A stretch of DNA of 64,000 nucleotides from contig CBDBIW010000015.1 of NCBI GenBank assembly GCA_965206015.1, positions 310,001 to 374,000 of the forward strand, read 5' to 3'. Positions within the stretch are counted from its first letter, which is position 1, and each line of letters starts with the position of its first letter. Source of the stretch: JAJCYL01 sp965206015. Lineage in GTDB: Bacteria > Bacteroidota > Bacteroidia > Cytophagales > Cyclobacteriaceae. Under the pieces are notes generated by a model that saw only the letters and a program-made list of their open reading frames with translations, had not been told where the DNA came from and made no database searches. The translations under genes were made by a program, and so were the position numbers. This document shows positions 17,675 to 26,339 of this stretch, in pieces.

Positions 17675-18376
17675 ATGCCAACTCTAAGTATTATTATCCC
17701 TACATTAAACGAGTCGAAGTACATTGAAAAATGCCTCTCGACAATTGATAAAAATGTCAGCCAACATACTAATATTGAAATAATTATTATTGACGCCGGC
17801 TCTTCTGACTCGACACTATCGCTGCTCCCGGAAGGGATAAGAGTTAGTAAAGCACCATCATTTGCAGGGAATAAATCCAAATCGTTAAACGAAGGTTCAA
17901 AAATGGCACTTGGACAATACCTCCTATTCCTCGATGCTGATACTTTGGTCCCTAAAAATTTCGATCTATTGATTAAGAAACAATTCGAAGCAATGGAAAT
18001 AGTAGGTGGGGCTTTCGAGTTTGAATTTGATAAGAAATTGCCACTCCTTAGGATAATCGGAATTATTAATAGAATCAGATATCGATATCGCCAAAGTTAT
18101 TATGGAGACCAAGGGATTTTTGTTAGAAAAGAGGTTTTTGACCAAATAGGCGGTTTCCCTGATTTACGACTTATGGAAGCAGCTCATTTATGTCAAAAAT
18201 TGCGTCAAAAAGGAAAACTAGGGCTTATAACGACACCAATTATCACGTCCAGCCGGCGATTTGAGCAAGGAGGTATTTTAAAGGTCTTCTCATTAGACAT
18301 CATTATCTGGGTCAAAAACTTCCTGGGAATGGACGTCCAGCAATATGCTCGAAAATACTGGAGTGAGGTTAAGTAA
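17675..18376 (+). CDS. Glycosyltransferase family 2 with altered catalytic motif
   Basis: A 233-residue GT-A fold protein. SIIIPTLNESKYIEKCLSTI is at the N-terminus, the DxD metal site in LLFLDADTLVP near residue 90, and GDQGIFVRKEVFDQIGGFPD near 148. In related transferases the next segment carries an ED pair (MEDVELSRRL type). Here it reads LMEAAHLCQKLRQKG, with Ala after the Glu and His further on, so the usual catalytic base region is changed. A C-terminal hydrophobic patch may touch the membrane. It ends directly against the convergent ROK gene. Confidence 0.75.
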   Translation: MPTLSIIIPTLNESKYIEKCLSTIDKNVSQHTNIEIIIIDAGSSDSTLSLLPEGIRVSKAPSFAGNKSKSLNEGSKMALGQYLLFLDADTLVPKNFDLLIKKQFEAMEIVGGAFEFEFDKKLPLLRIIGIINRIRYRYRQSYYGDQGIFVRKEVFDQIGGFPDLRLMEAAHLCQKLRQKGKLGLITTPIITSSRRFEQGGILKVFSLDIIIWVKNFLGMDVQQYARKYWSEVK

Positions 18377-19330
18377 TTATCCGAACTCCTTCCAAACTAA
18401 AGCAGAAGCACCCAAGACAGCGGCATTTTTATCCATCAGACCGGAAGGTAGAAGTTTCACCTTGTTCTTGAACATTTTGAAAATAAAGTTCTCCAGGTAT
18501 TTTCTGGTAGGTGTGAAGAGATAATTCCCTGCCTTTACAAGACCTCCAAAAAGGAAAATGGCCTCCGGGCTAGTATGTAACACTGTATCAGCCAATTTCT
18601 CACCCAAAATTCGACCAGTATACTCGAAGGCCTTTATAGCAAGGGGATCCTGTTTATTTGCAGCTTCTGTAATCATCAATGAGGTTAACTCGTCATAGGG
18701 TATATTTCTGAGATCGCTGTCTTCTGTTTCTTCAGCCATAAGTTTGAAGATTGTCCTTTTTATACCGGTCGCAGATACATATGTTTCCAGACAGCCTCGT
18801 CTTCCACATCCGCATAATCGTCCATCGGGCTTAACATTCACATGACCCAATTCTCCAGCAAAACCATCGTGGCCATAAACTAATTTACCATTAACAACCA
18901 TTCCACTACCTAATCCTGTACCGAGAGTTATTAGAATGAAATCATTCATTCCTTGAGCATTGCCATAAACCATTTCGCCTAAGGCTGCTGCATTGGCATC
19001 ATTGGTTAATACCATGGGGTAATCGAAATACTGGGCAAAAGTTTCCTTAAAATAGATGTATTCCCCCCATCTGATATTTGGAGCATATTCAATTGTTCCT
19101 TTGTAGTAATTGGCATTTGGTGCGCCTATCCCCACTCCTCTTACAGTAATATCACCTTGATCTGCAATAATTGGTGTCAACTTTTCTTTTAAAAATTTTA
19201 TAAAGTCATTGACATTATCATCAGCCATTGTCGGAATCGAATCCTGGTAAATTATTTCACCATTCTTCTCCACCAAACCAAACTTGGTATTTGTACCTCC
19301 TATATCCATTCCAATAGCAATTTCTTTCAT
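18377..19330 (-). CDS. ROK-family sugar kinase (probable glucokinase)
   Basis: A 317-residue ATP-dependent hexose kinase of the ROK family. The phosphate-binding DIGGTNTKFGLV lies at residue 9, the catalytic Asp in MVLTNDANAAALGE near 105, and the sugar/zinc region GELGHVNVKPDG plus CGCGRRGCLETY near 170. The Cys-rich CxCGxxGCxE motif is complete. Glucose is the most common substrate, but N-acetylmannosamine or others are possible. It is monocistronic here. Confidence 0.88.
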   Translation of the reverse strand: MKEIAIGMDIGGTNTKFGLVEKNGEIIYQDSIPTMADDNVNDFIKFLKEKLTPIIADQGDITVRGVGIGAPNANYYKGTIEYAPNIRWGEYIYFKETFAQYFDYPMVLTNDANAAALGEMVYGNAQGMNDFILITLGTGLGSGMVVNGKLVYGHDGFAGELGHVNVKPDGRLCGCGRRGCLETYVSATGIKRTIFKLMAEETEDSDLRNIPYDELTSLMITEAANKQDPLAIKAFEYTGRILGEKLADTVLHTSPEAIFLFGGLVKAGNYLFTPTRKYLENFIFKMFKNKVKLLPSGLMDKNAAVLGASALVWKEFG

Positions 19331-19479
19331 TTTCTGGTTCTATTAGTATTGTAATGTGGTAGGAATTTGTGGAAAATAAAACCTTCCTGAATGATTCCTT
19401 TATCTGGTCTGCTGATATTCTGGCCTCAAAAGCACACATGGTCCGGGGTGTAGAGTGCTGACAGGTTCACAAAGCCATC

Positions 19480-19495
19480 TTTTTTTTTGGGGGGG
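19480..19495. repeat. Homopolymer block T9-G7
   Basis: Nine T residues run directly into seven G residues in the gap between the ROK kinase and a small lipoprotein gene. Such runs are prone to slippage, both in the cell and in sequencing. It lies about 30 bp upstream of the small lipoprotein start. Confidence 0.9.
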
Positions 19496-19523
19496 ATAAT
19501 TGAATTTCAACTGCCATGAAGGT

Positions 19524-19787
19524 ATGAGGAATCTAAAAGTCATTTTCATTCTCATAATTCCCTTCACATTTTCTTGTGACATTGATTCTAAAGATGATAA
19601 TAGTATTACCGGTAATTATTTGCTTGAAAAGTTCTGGTCCGTTTCTAACATAGAAATCGATTCCCCCAGGGGCTGGATTGATGATTCAGTTAGAACCTGG
19701 ACAACAATAGATATCCAAAGTACGATGCACATACTATCCAGTGATTTTGACGGAGGTTCAAGGACTTACACATTTTTAAGTAATTAA
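19524..19787 (+). CDS. Small putative lipoprotein, possibly truncated
   Basis: An 87-codon frame begins MRNLKVIFILIIPFTFSC, a signal peptide ending in a lipobox-like FTFSC. A short mature part follows, with GNYLLEKFWSVSN resembling the start of lipocalin-like Bacteroidota lipoproteins. It ends soon after and its last codons overlap the 3' end of the convergent MATE gene by 4 bp. Full lipocalin-type proteins are longer, so this may be a 5' fragment. Confidence 0.45.
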   Translation: MRNLKVIFILIIPFTFSCDIDSKDDNSITGNYLLEKFWSVSNIEIDSPRGWIDDSVRTWTTIDIQSTMHILSSDFDGGSRTYTFLSN

Positions 19788-21133
19788 TCTGTAGCATTTA
19801 GATAGGCAGTTGTCAACTTCCAAAACCTCAAAAATTGCATAATCGCTGAGGTTGACAACCCAATAAGCAGTCCAATCCATATTCCATTTGCACCCATCTC
19901 CATTCGAACACCAAGAATATAACCAATAGGAAGAGCCATAATCCAATAGGCAAAAAGTGTGTAAAGCGTTGGTATTTTCACATCTGTTAAGCCTCTCAAA
20001 GCACCTAATCCAACAACCTGTACACCATCTGATATTTGAAAAAATGCAGCAATAACCAGTAAAGAGGCCGCATAGCCAATTACTTCTGGATCATCAATAT
20101 AAAGTGAAGGGAGAAACTCATTGAACACAATAAGGATCAAACCGCAAATAGTCATGAAAATTGTGACCATTATAAAACAAGTATTACCAGCTATCCTTAA
20201 TGTTTGGTAGTCATTTTTTCCCAATTGATTTCCGACCCTAATGGTGGCTGCAGCAGAAATACCGGATGCTGCCATGTAACTTATGCCAGCCATATTCAAA
20301 GCTATTTGATGGGCAGCAAGGGGGACGACTCCAATCCACCCGATCATAATCGCAGCTATTCCAAACGCCCCGGCTTCAAAAATAAACTGCAAACCGGCAG
20401 GTATACCAATCTTCAATAATTGTATACAAGTAGTTAAACGCAATCCGCCCCACTCGAATAATTGCATAACATTATCAAACCTGGTGCTGTAAAAAACATA
20501 AGCGGCCATCCCAATTCCCATTACAACCCTGGAAATAAGTGTAGCTAAGGCAGCTCCACTCACTCCCATCTCCGGAAAACCCAATTCGCCAAAAATCAAC
20601 AGGTAATTCAATCCAACATTTAACAAGTTTCCGGCAATAGAAATAATCATTGCTGGTTTAGTACTTGATAATCCTTCGGCGAATTGTCTGAATGTTTGAA
20701 AAAACAATATTGGAACAATCGAAAATGATATAATCGAAAGGTATGGAATAGCAAACTCCAACACTTCTTGCTCTTGATCAAATAGGGTTAACACGCCACT
20801 TGAAAGCGAGAACCCAGCAGCTAGCAGAATTCCTAAAACAAGATTCAGATGGAAGCCATGCCTCAGGAAGCTGGCACACTTTGACGGATTATTTTCACCA
20901 TCGGCAGCGGCTACCAAGGGAGTTATAGCATATGAAACGCCAATTCCAAAAAGCATGATGACATGAAATATTCCACCGCCCAAAGAGACACTGGCCAATT
21001 CAATAGCTCCCAGCTGCCCAACCATGACACTATCCGCGACACCAACCATTATATGACCCAATTGGCTCAGCATGACCGGATAGGCAAGAGAAAAATTTCT
21101 CCTGAAATGTTCTTTGTAATCTTTTGATTCCAA
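19784..21133 (-). CDS. MATE-family multidrug/metabolite exporter
   Basis: A 449-residue, twelve-helix transporter that expels cationic compounds with sodium or proton influx. It opens NFSLAYPVMLSQLGHIMVG with the conserved MVGQLGAIELASVSLG segment near residue 36. The two internally related halves are visible, the second opening LLKIGIPAGLQFIFEAGAFG near residue 238. The Nudix gene upstream ends 1 bp from its start, so the two are probably co-transcribed. Confidence 0.92.
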   Translation of the reverse strand: MESKDYKEHFRRNFSLAYPVMLSQLGHIMVGVADSVMVGQLGAIELASVSLGGGIFHVIMLFGIGVSYAITPLVAAADGENNPSKCASFLRHGFHLNLVLGILLAAGFSLSSGVLTLFDQEQEVLEFAIPYLSIISFSIVPILFFQTFRQFAEGLSSTKPAMIISIAGNLLNVGLNYLLIFGELGFPEMGVSGAALATLISRVVMGIGMAAYVFYSTRFDNVMQLFEWGGLRLTTCIQLLKIGIPAGLQFIFEAGAFGIAAIMIGWIGVVPLAAHQIALNMAGISYMAASGISAAATIRVGNQLGKNDYQTLRIAGNTCFIMVTIFMTICGLILIVFNEFLPSLYIDDPEVIGYAASLLVIAAFFQISDGVQVVGLGALRGLTDVKIPTLYTLFAYWIMALPIGYILGVRMEMGANGIWIGLLIGLSTSAIMQFLRFWKLTTAYLNATD

Positions 21134-21673
21134 TTAAAGGTTTAATTTCCTGGCAACCGCAAATATTCCTGCCATACTTAGACTATCAGTGATATTGCCA
21201 GCTAACACCATACGTAAGGAGTCAATAAAAGGTAATTTCTTAATAGCTAAATCTTCCGTCGAATCAAATTCCGTTTCACCTTGACTCAACCCCTCCGCCA
21301 GAAAAACAAACCCTTCTTCATCAGTAACAGAATTTGAAGTATGAATCCTCAAAACTTCTGTCCAATTGTTCGCTGTAAACCCAGTCTCCTCTTTTAGTTC
21401 TCTTTTAGCGGAATCAATAATGGCAATATCTAAAGGTCCTCCTCCCATGGGAATTTCCCATGAATATTCATCCAACGTATATCGATATTGACCGACTAAC
21501 CACGTATTTTGCTGCTCATCGATCGGAATGATGCCAATTGCTTTGTTCTTAAAATGAACTTTTCCGTAAATTCCTTGTCCTCCTCTTGGGTTAATTACCT
21601 GATGCTCTTCTACCTGAATCCAGGGATTGTCATAAATCAGCTTAGAAGCTATCTGTTGCCAGGGGTTTTGCAT
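21134..21673 (-). CDS. Nudix hydrolase (ADP-ribose pyrophosphatase-like)
   Basis: A 179-residue Nudix protein; the start at 21673 (MQNPWQQIASKLIYDNPWIQ) is preferred over 21703. The Nudix box is GGGPLDIAIIDSAKRELKEE followed by TGF. The core REXXEE is intact but the first Glu of the consensus is Ile, as seen in some relatives. The N-terminal beta-sheet region and WLVGQYRYTLDEYSWEIPMG resemble ADP-ribose pyrophosphatases. The substrate is not certain. Confidence 0.88.
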   Translation of the reverse strand: MQNPWQQIASKLIYDNPWIQVEEHQVINPRGGQGIYGKVHFKNKAIGIIPIDEQQNTWLVGQYRYTLDEYSWEIPMGGGPLDIAIIDSAKRELKEETGFTANNWTEVLRIHTSNSVTDEEGFVFLAEGLSQGETEFDSTEDLAIKKLPFIDSLRMVLAGNITDSLSMAGIFAVARKLNL

Positions 21674-21716
21674 GCCTAAAGTTAAAAAAAGGCATGATGA
21701 CAAACCTCATTAAAAA

Positions 21717-21858
21717 TTATTTCAGGTTAACAAATTGCTGAGATTTCGTTTTCCAGCCATTGTCAGTGTTTATCCACATCATAGAATAATGTTCTGCATA
21801 ATCTATTAATGCGCCGTCCTTGTTATAGCCACTCCATGTTCCCTCTTCCCAAGCCTTG
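21717..21858 (-). pseudogene. C-terminal remnant of an NTF2/SnoaL-like protein
   Basis: The minus strand encodes WEEGTWSGYNKDGALIDYAE, then HYSMMWINTDNGWKTKSQQF, and ends FVNLK with TAA at 21717-21719. This looks like the last 45 residues of an NTF2-like (SnoaL/DUF4440-type) fold. Upstream the frame runs straight into IS110 transposase sequence, so the 5' part is gone. Confidence 0.6.
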
Positions 21859-22023
21859 CTTTATTCGCACCTCAACCCATTCGGTGAATTGTTCAAACCC
21901 TTCCTTCGTATTAGAAAAGGCTTTGGCCGCTTTAATTTTTTTCTTCATATCCTGATCCCGAAACATCAGACAAACTTTGAAGGTCCTTTTGTCTACATCA
22001 ATTCCAATACAATATTTTTCCAT
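21859..22023 (-). mobile_element. IS110-family transposase, N-terminal fragment
   Basis: MEKYCIGIDVDKRTFKVCLM is the start of an IS110 DEDD transposase, including the first catalytic Asp. It continues to FSNTKEGFEQFTEWVEVR and then runs into the NTF2-like remnant. Only about 55 of roughly 320 residues remain, so it is inactive. I could not identify element ends. Confidence 0.75.
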
Positions 22024-22234
22024 AATTTTGATTAAAATAAAATTTAACTATGACTCAAACCTCACTGCTGGCTTTTCTCATTGTTTGATTCGTGATGACG
22101 CACTGAGCGTATCAATAGGTACTGTTCTGCCTTTGGGAAGTGAAAAACAGGCAGGGGTATTCCTGTCAAGCAGCATCACAAAAAGTCTACTTAGTTTTGC
22201 TAAACTCTCCTGCCTGTGTAGGTCATGATAAAAA

Positions 22235-22507
22235 TTGTACTTTATTGATACTTACCAAAGATATGAGCCTCTATATGGTAAGTGCCTTGCTAACTATCAA
22301 TTCATTGAGGAAGCCACGAGTTATTTTATTCTTGAAGAAAGAAGTGACCAAACGTTGTTAAGAATTGAATCCCATGTAAAACCAAAGAATGCGTTGGTCA
22401 AGGTGTTTAGTGTATTTTATAGGGCAATTTTTAGTAAAAATCTAAAAAAAGCTCATGTCAACATCACGACTGCTGCGAATCGGTTGAGATTTAGACGCAT
22501 TAAATAG
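22235..22507 (+). CDS. Uncharacterised fragment
   Basis: A 90-codon frame ends in a protein-like sequence (FILEERSDQTLLRIESHVKP, then NALVKVFSVFYRAIFSKNLK). It looks like the C-terminal part of a larger soluble protein, perhaps of an SRPBCC/START-like fold, but I do not recognise the family. No convincing start exists, and upstream DNA (22024-22234) carries only short pieces in mixed frames. It is best read as debris next to the IS110 fragment. Confidence 0.35.
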   Translation: MYFIDTYQRYEPLYGKCLANYQFIEEATSYFILEERSDQTLLRIESHVKPKNALVKVFSVFYRAIFSKNLKKAHVNITTAANRLRFRRIK

Positions 22508-22534
22508 TAGGAAAACTCTCTTAGAGGAACGGTC

Positions 22535-24766
22535 TTAGATATTAAGCCAATAAGTCATTTTAAAAACTATCGCCCTATTTCTAGCTTTCAAGAATATTGG
22601 AGCACTGAAGTAATTATCTGTATATACGAGGAAAAAATCTGAAACGGGTTTGTACCTCCACTGAAGCCGGGCGTTAAGATTAATATTCTCAAGTTGGCTA
22701 TTGTATTGAACCAGAGTAGTGAAGAATAAATTTCGGGTAAAGGTTAGATCCGCTCTTGGACCAATCAGAAATAGATTAGCATCATTAAAGGGTTCAGGTA
22801 GTCTAATTCTATTGTAATTATAGTCAATGGAAAAGATGGCTATTGGTTGAATACGATAATTGAGGTTGCCATTGAGGCCAATAATATCGCCATTAAAGAA
22901 AGATCCTGCGGTGCCGTTAATTCGATAGAAAAATTGCTTCCTTAAATTAGAACTATAGGTCCATTCAAATCTTTGATAGCTATAATCTGTTCCTGCTAAT
23001 AGCTCAACACCTTCATCTTTGCGGGCTGGGTCAAAATCATCGAGTAAATAGATATATTCAAATTTACTCTCTAATGTTAACCTAGCTTGATTGACAAAAC
23101 TAAATGAATATCCAAGATTGATTGACTGATCAGTCCGTGTGATATCATCATTCCAAACATGTTCGAATTCCAAGGTAGGTCCATGACTACTAAAAAACTT
23201 TTCAGGATAAAAATTCCACTTGCCCCGGGTGAAGCTTCGACGAAAGTTGTGTCTTGGAACAAAGCCAACCTCCGCGGTAAAGTCTTCTCCAACCTCGCGA
23301 TATATAGTAAAAATGCTAAAATCTCTGGTTTGATAATGTATACTCCCTCCTCGAGCATACTCACCATTCAAGGTATCAGTTTCTGTGAAAGATCCATGGT
23401 AAAATCCCGAAGAACGAAATCTCCCATTGGCCGATCGATAATTATATTCCGCACCAACCACACGATTGAAATGCTCAAGGGGTACACTATATTCCTTACT
23501 ATCGTCATTAAATAGGGCTTGTTTATTGACTATAAACCCAGATACAGTTGAATTTGAAAATACTTTTCTTTGAATAACTCCCATGCTATAATTGGTAGCA
23601 GGAAGTCCATTTTTATCATCGCTTGCCGCTTGTATACTCAGAAGACCAAGTCTCCAGTTCTCATCAATTTTTCCACTTAGCCTCATACCGCCGTGAATTC
23701 TGTTCTGAATGTTTAGCCCTGTAGCGGTGTCCTGGGCAATTCCGATTCTCCTTGAAAAAAAGGGCCTTATACTCATGCCCCCGAAATCAGAAAACAGATC
23801 TGCATTCTCCAGAAAAAATTGCCTCCGCTCTGGAAAAAACAATTCAAATCGTGTGATGTTCGTTTGCTGGCGGTCAACCTCCACCTGTGAAAAGTCCGGG
23901 TTAACAGTTAAATCAAGATTTAGGCCCGGGGTAATGCCAATTTTTGCATCACCTCCTATTTCAAAATTGCCATCTGTCGAAGTATTCTCTTCATAATCCT
24001 TATTGACTCCTCCAGCCATATAGGGTATAATAGCGATGTTTGCCCCTGGCTTTTTGAGCGGCTTATCAAAAATCAATTCCCCGTCAAAAGCTAAAGATGA
24101 GAGTGAAAATCCTTGTGGTATCCCTGTCCAGGACGCTCTTTCGTTGGCATTTCCATCTAGTCTCAAAGAATTGAACCCCCATTTTTCAGAGCCCTCTTTA
24201 TAGCGTATTGTTTTAAAAGGTATTGCTAATTCAGCAATCCAGTAGCCATCATAGGTTTTCACTTCAGAAAACCACTTGTTGTCCCACGAAGTATCGATTC
24301 GACCAATACCTCCATTAGTGATAGTTCCTTCTCTTTGAACGCCATAGGGGTTAATTGCAAAATTGATGGCATTGGTTTGGTCGAAAAACGTATCAAAGTT
24401 GACATGGAAGCCATCAATCTCTGCCCCCTGGAAATCTCTTCTCAAAGATTTTATGATATACGGTTGGTCATTGTAGTCATACATTTTGGCTCCAACATAT
24501 AAGAATTCATCATTATAAGTGATCCTAACCTCTGTGTGTGTTTTTGCCGGAATTGAATCGTATGGCCAGATTTGCCAAAAATCTGAAGCATATTCGGCTG
24601 TTTTCCAGGACAATTCATCCAATGCACCATCTAGTATTATCTCATCTAATGACTCCTTCACATGAAGAGTCCGTAATGTTTCTTTTGGCTGAGCAATTAG
24701 AAGTATTGATGATTGAAGAAAACAAAGAATAATAAAAAGACTACAGAACCACCCCGATCTCACCAC
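22535..24766 (-). CDS. DUF5916 outer-membrane protein with CBM9-like domain
   Basis: A 743-residue exported protein. The signal peptide is about residues 1-26 (ending LLIAQP). Residues about 35-220 form a CBM9-like sugar-binding sandwich (ILDGALDELSWKTAEYASDF; AINPYGVQREGTITNGG). The rest is DUF5916, with FELFFPERRQFFLENADLFS near residue 315 followed by many alternating beta strands ending in an aromatic-rich C-terminus (MTYWLNI), typical of a barrel. Role unknown; these proteins are widespread in Bacteroidota and often sit near proteases or carbohydrate genes. Confidence 0.88.
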   Translation of the reverse strand: MVRSGWFCSLFIILCFLQSSILLIAQPKETLRTLHVKESLDEIILDGALDELSWKTAEYASDFWQIWPYDSIPAKTHTEVRITYNDEFLYVGAKMYDYNDQPYIIKSLRRDFQGAEIDGFHVNFDTFFDQTNAINFAINPYGVQREGTITNGGIGRIDTSWDNKWFSEVKTYDGYWIAELAIPFKTIRYKEGSEKWGFNSLRLDGNANERASWTGIPQGFSLSSLAFDGELIFDKPLKKPGANIAIIPYMAGGVNKDYEENTSTDGNFEIGGDAKIGITPGLNLDLTVNPDFSQVEVDRQQTNITRFELFFPERRQFFLENADLFSDFGGMSIRPFFSRRIGIAQDTATGLNIQNRIHGGMRLSGKIDENWRLGLLSIQAASDDKNGLPATNYSMGVIQRKVFSNSTVSGFIVNKQALFNDDSKEYSVPLEHFNRVVGAEYNYRSANGRFRSSGFYHGSFTETDTLNGEYARGGSIHYQTRDFSIFTIYREVGEDFTAEVGFVPRHNFRRSFTRGKWNFYPEKFFSSHGPTLEFEHVWNDDITRTDQSINLGYSFSFVNQARLTLESKFEYIYLLDDFDPARKDEGVELLAGTDYSYQRFEWTYSSNLRKQFFYRINGTAGSFFNGDIIGLNGNLNYRIQPIAIFSIDYNYNRIRLPEPFNDANLFLIGPRADLTFTRNLFFTTLVQYNSQLENINLNARLQWRYKPVSDFFLVYTDNYFSAPIFLKARNRAIVFKMTYWLNI

Positions 24767-24815
24767 TGAAATTTTTCGCTAAACTCGTCGAAAACTGGTT
24801 ATTAAATTTAAAGTT

Positions 24816-25466
24816 TTACACCTTCGGCTTAAGATGAAACTTTTTTTTGTTGGCTTTAAACATTGTGCCCATTACATAATCCCACAATGGAGAACTCACA
24901 CCATAGCCTTTGTCGGGGTCAACATAATGATGTCTCATATGGTGATCTTTAATAGTGGTCCAGTAGCTGTTGTTCATCTTAAAATGATGGATGGCATAAT
25001 GACCGATATCATAAAAAAGATACCCAATGACAAATCCAGCATAAAAAGAAGAATTCAGGCTTTGCCCCCCAAGGAGATCAAAGAGGAAATAGAAGCCAAT
25101 TGCCAATGGAATACTGACACTCGGAGGAAGAACCAGTCGTAATGAATCACTGGGATAATCATGGTGTACACCATGCATGATGAAATGGATTCGCTTTCCA
25201 AATTCTGAAGTAGGGTGGTAGTGAAACACAAAACGATGTAGGATGTATTCCGTGATGGTCCAGGAAAAAATGCCAGCAATAACCAGGCCTATAATCTGAA
25301 GCACTGGTAATTGGTATTCCGTTATTGACAGATATAAAGAATAGCCTATTACTGGTAAATAAATGATAAGGGGTATTGTAAAATGAACTTTGGAGAAGAA
25401 CTCCATAAAGTTGCTTTTAAAAAGTCGGATTGACTCATCCTTATCAGAAATAAAAAATTTAGTCAT
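24816..25466 (-). CDS. Fatty acid hydroxylase / sterol desaturase superfamily protein
   Basis: A 216-residue di-iron membrane enzyme with about four helices. All histidine clusters are present: HRFVFHYHP (near residue 77), HFIMHGVHHDYP (near 91), GHYAIHHF and DHHMRHHYVDP near 156-175. The layout resembles fatty acid 2-hydroxylase, which hydroxylates the acyl chain of sphingolipids. The upstream gene is a CDP-alcohol phosphatidyltransferase 26 bp away on the same strand, which supports a membrane-lipid role. The substrate is inferred. Confidence 0.87.
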   Translation of the reverse strand: MTKFFISDKDESIRLFKSNFMEFFSKVHFTIPLIIYLPVIGYSLYLSITEYQLPVLQIIGLVIAGIFSWTITEYILHRFVFHYHPTSEFGKRIHFIMHGVHHDYPSDSLRLVLPPSVSIPLAIGFYFLFDLLGGQSLNSSFYAGFVIGYLFYDIGHYAIHHFKMNNSYWTTIKDHHMRHHYVDPDKGYGVSSPLWDYVMGTMFKANKKKFHLKPKV

Positions 25467-25492
25467 TTTGTTATTTTGTAGGAATGTGCAAC

Positions 25493-26203
25493 CTAAGCGT
25501 ATTCCTTTTGATCCAGTTTCTTAAATTCCTGCCATGAATGTATCAACCTTTTATACGCTGTGATGTTTGCCATAATCGCTACGAAAGCCAAAGGCATAAT
25601 AAATACAAAGATTGGCTCAAATATCAGGTCGTTGAAGAACTCAGAATATATACGCAACTCACTACCAAAGAAGATAGCCACCAGATTCGATATCAACGCT
25701 GACAGTCCTATAATAATAACGCGTTCTGGCCTTTGCATAAAACCTACTCCACAATTAACCCCGAGAGCTTCTGCTCTGGCCCGAGTATAGCTGACCATTA
25801 ACGAGCCAATAAGGGCCATAAAGGCAAACATCGAACTGAAAAAGTAATCATGTGAAATGAGATAGTAATTGATGCCAAAGAACATGATGAGTTCACTGTA
25901 CCTGTCCAATACTGAATCATAAAATGCTCCAAATTTTGAAGACATGCCGCCTACTCGGGCTAATCGTCCATCAATCATGTCGAAGAGACCTCCAAATAAA
26001 ATGAGCCCTCCTGCCCAACCCAGATACGAAAGGTCAGTTCGCACACCAAATTCCGCACCAATGATAAATACCACGGTTGCGATGACATTTATAAACAATC
26101 CAATTGTTGTAATGACGTTTGGGCTAATTTTTTTCCGAATAAGCCAATTAACCAAAGGATTGATTATGCTATAAACCAACTCTTGCCCTTTGATCTTCCA
26201 CAT
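25493..26203 (-). CDS. CDP-alcohol phosphatidyltransferase
   Basis: A 236-residue integral membrane enzyme that swaps CMP of a CDP-linked lipid for an alcohol head group. The complete motif (D-x2-DG-x2-AR-x8-G-x3-D-x3-D) is read in FDMIDGRLARVGGMSSKFGA followed by FYDSVLDR, near residues 79-106. Six hydrophobic segments are visible. The head group could be inositol, inositol phosphate or glycerol phosphate. It precedes the hydroxylase gene in a likely two-gene operon. Confidence 0.88.
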   Translation of the reverse strand: MWKIKGQELVYSIINPLVNWLIRKKISPNVITTIGLFINVIATVVFIIGAEFGVRTDLSYLGWAGGLILFGGLFDMIDGRLARVGGMSSKFGAFYDSVLDRYSELIMFFGINYYLISHDYFFSSMFAFMALIGSLMVSYTRARAEALGVNCGVGFMQRPERVIIIGLSALISNLVAIFFGSELRIYSEFFNDLIFEPIFVFIMPLAFVAIMANITAYKRLIHSWQEFKKLDQKEYA

Positions 26204-26223
26204 AACCTTATTTATTTGAGGTG

Positions 26224-26257
26224 CAAAATTAGGAAACTTGAATTACTTGAACATCAA
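26224..26257 (-). promoter_or_regulatory. Putative promoter for the lipid genes
   Basis: On the minus strand TAATTTTG (26231-26224) matches the Bacteroidota -7 consensus TAnnTTTG exactly. A TTG lies 23 bp upstream (26257-26255), slightly far, and a TTC lies 17 bp upstream. The gene start is 21 bp beyond the -7 element. Confidence 0.45.
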
Positions 26258-26339
26258 CTTGTTAGAAATGATTTCAAGCTAAATGATACTATGTGCAAGG
26301 CCATTTTTCAGCTGAGTTCCCCTAAAGAATATTCGGAAC

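Noticed and set aside
23159..23515. Long open frame opposite the DUF5916 gene
   Set aside because: Shadow of the real minus-strand gene; no start context or recognisable domain.
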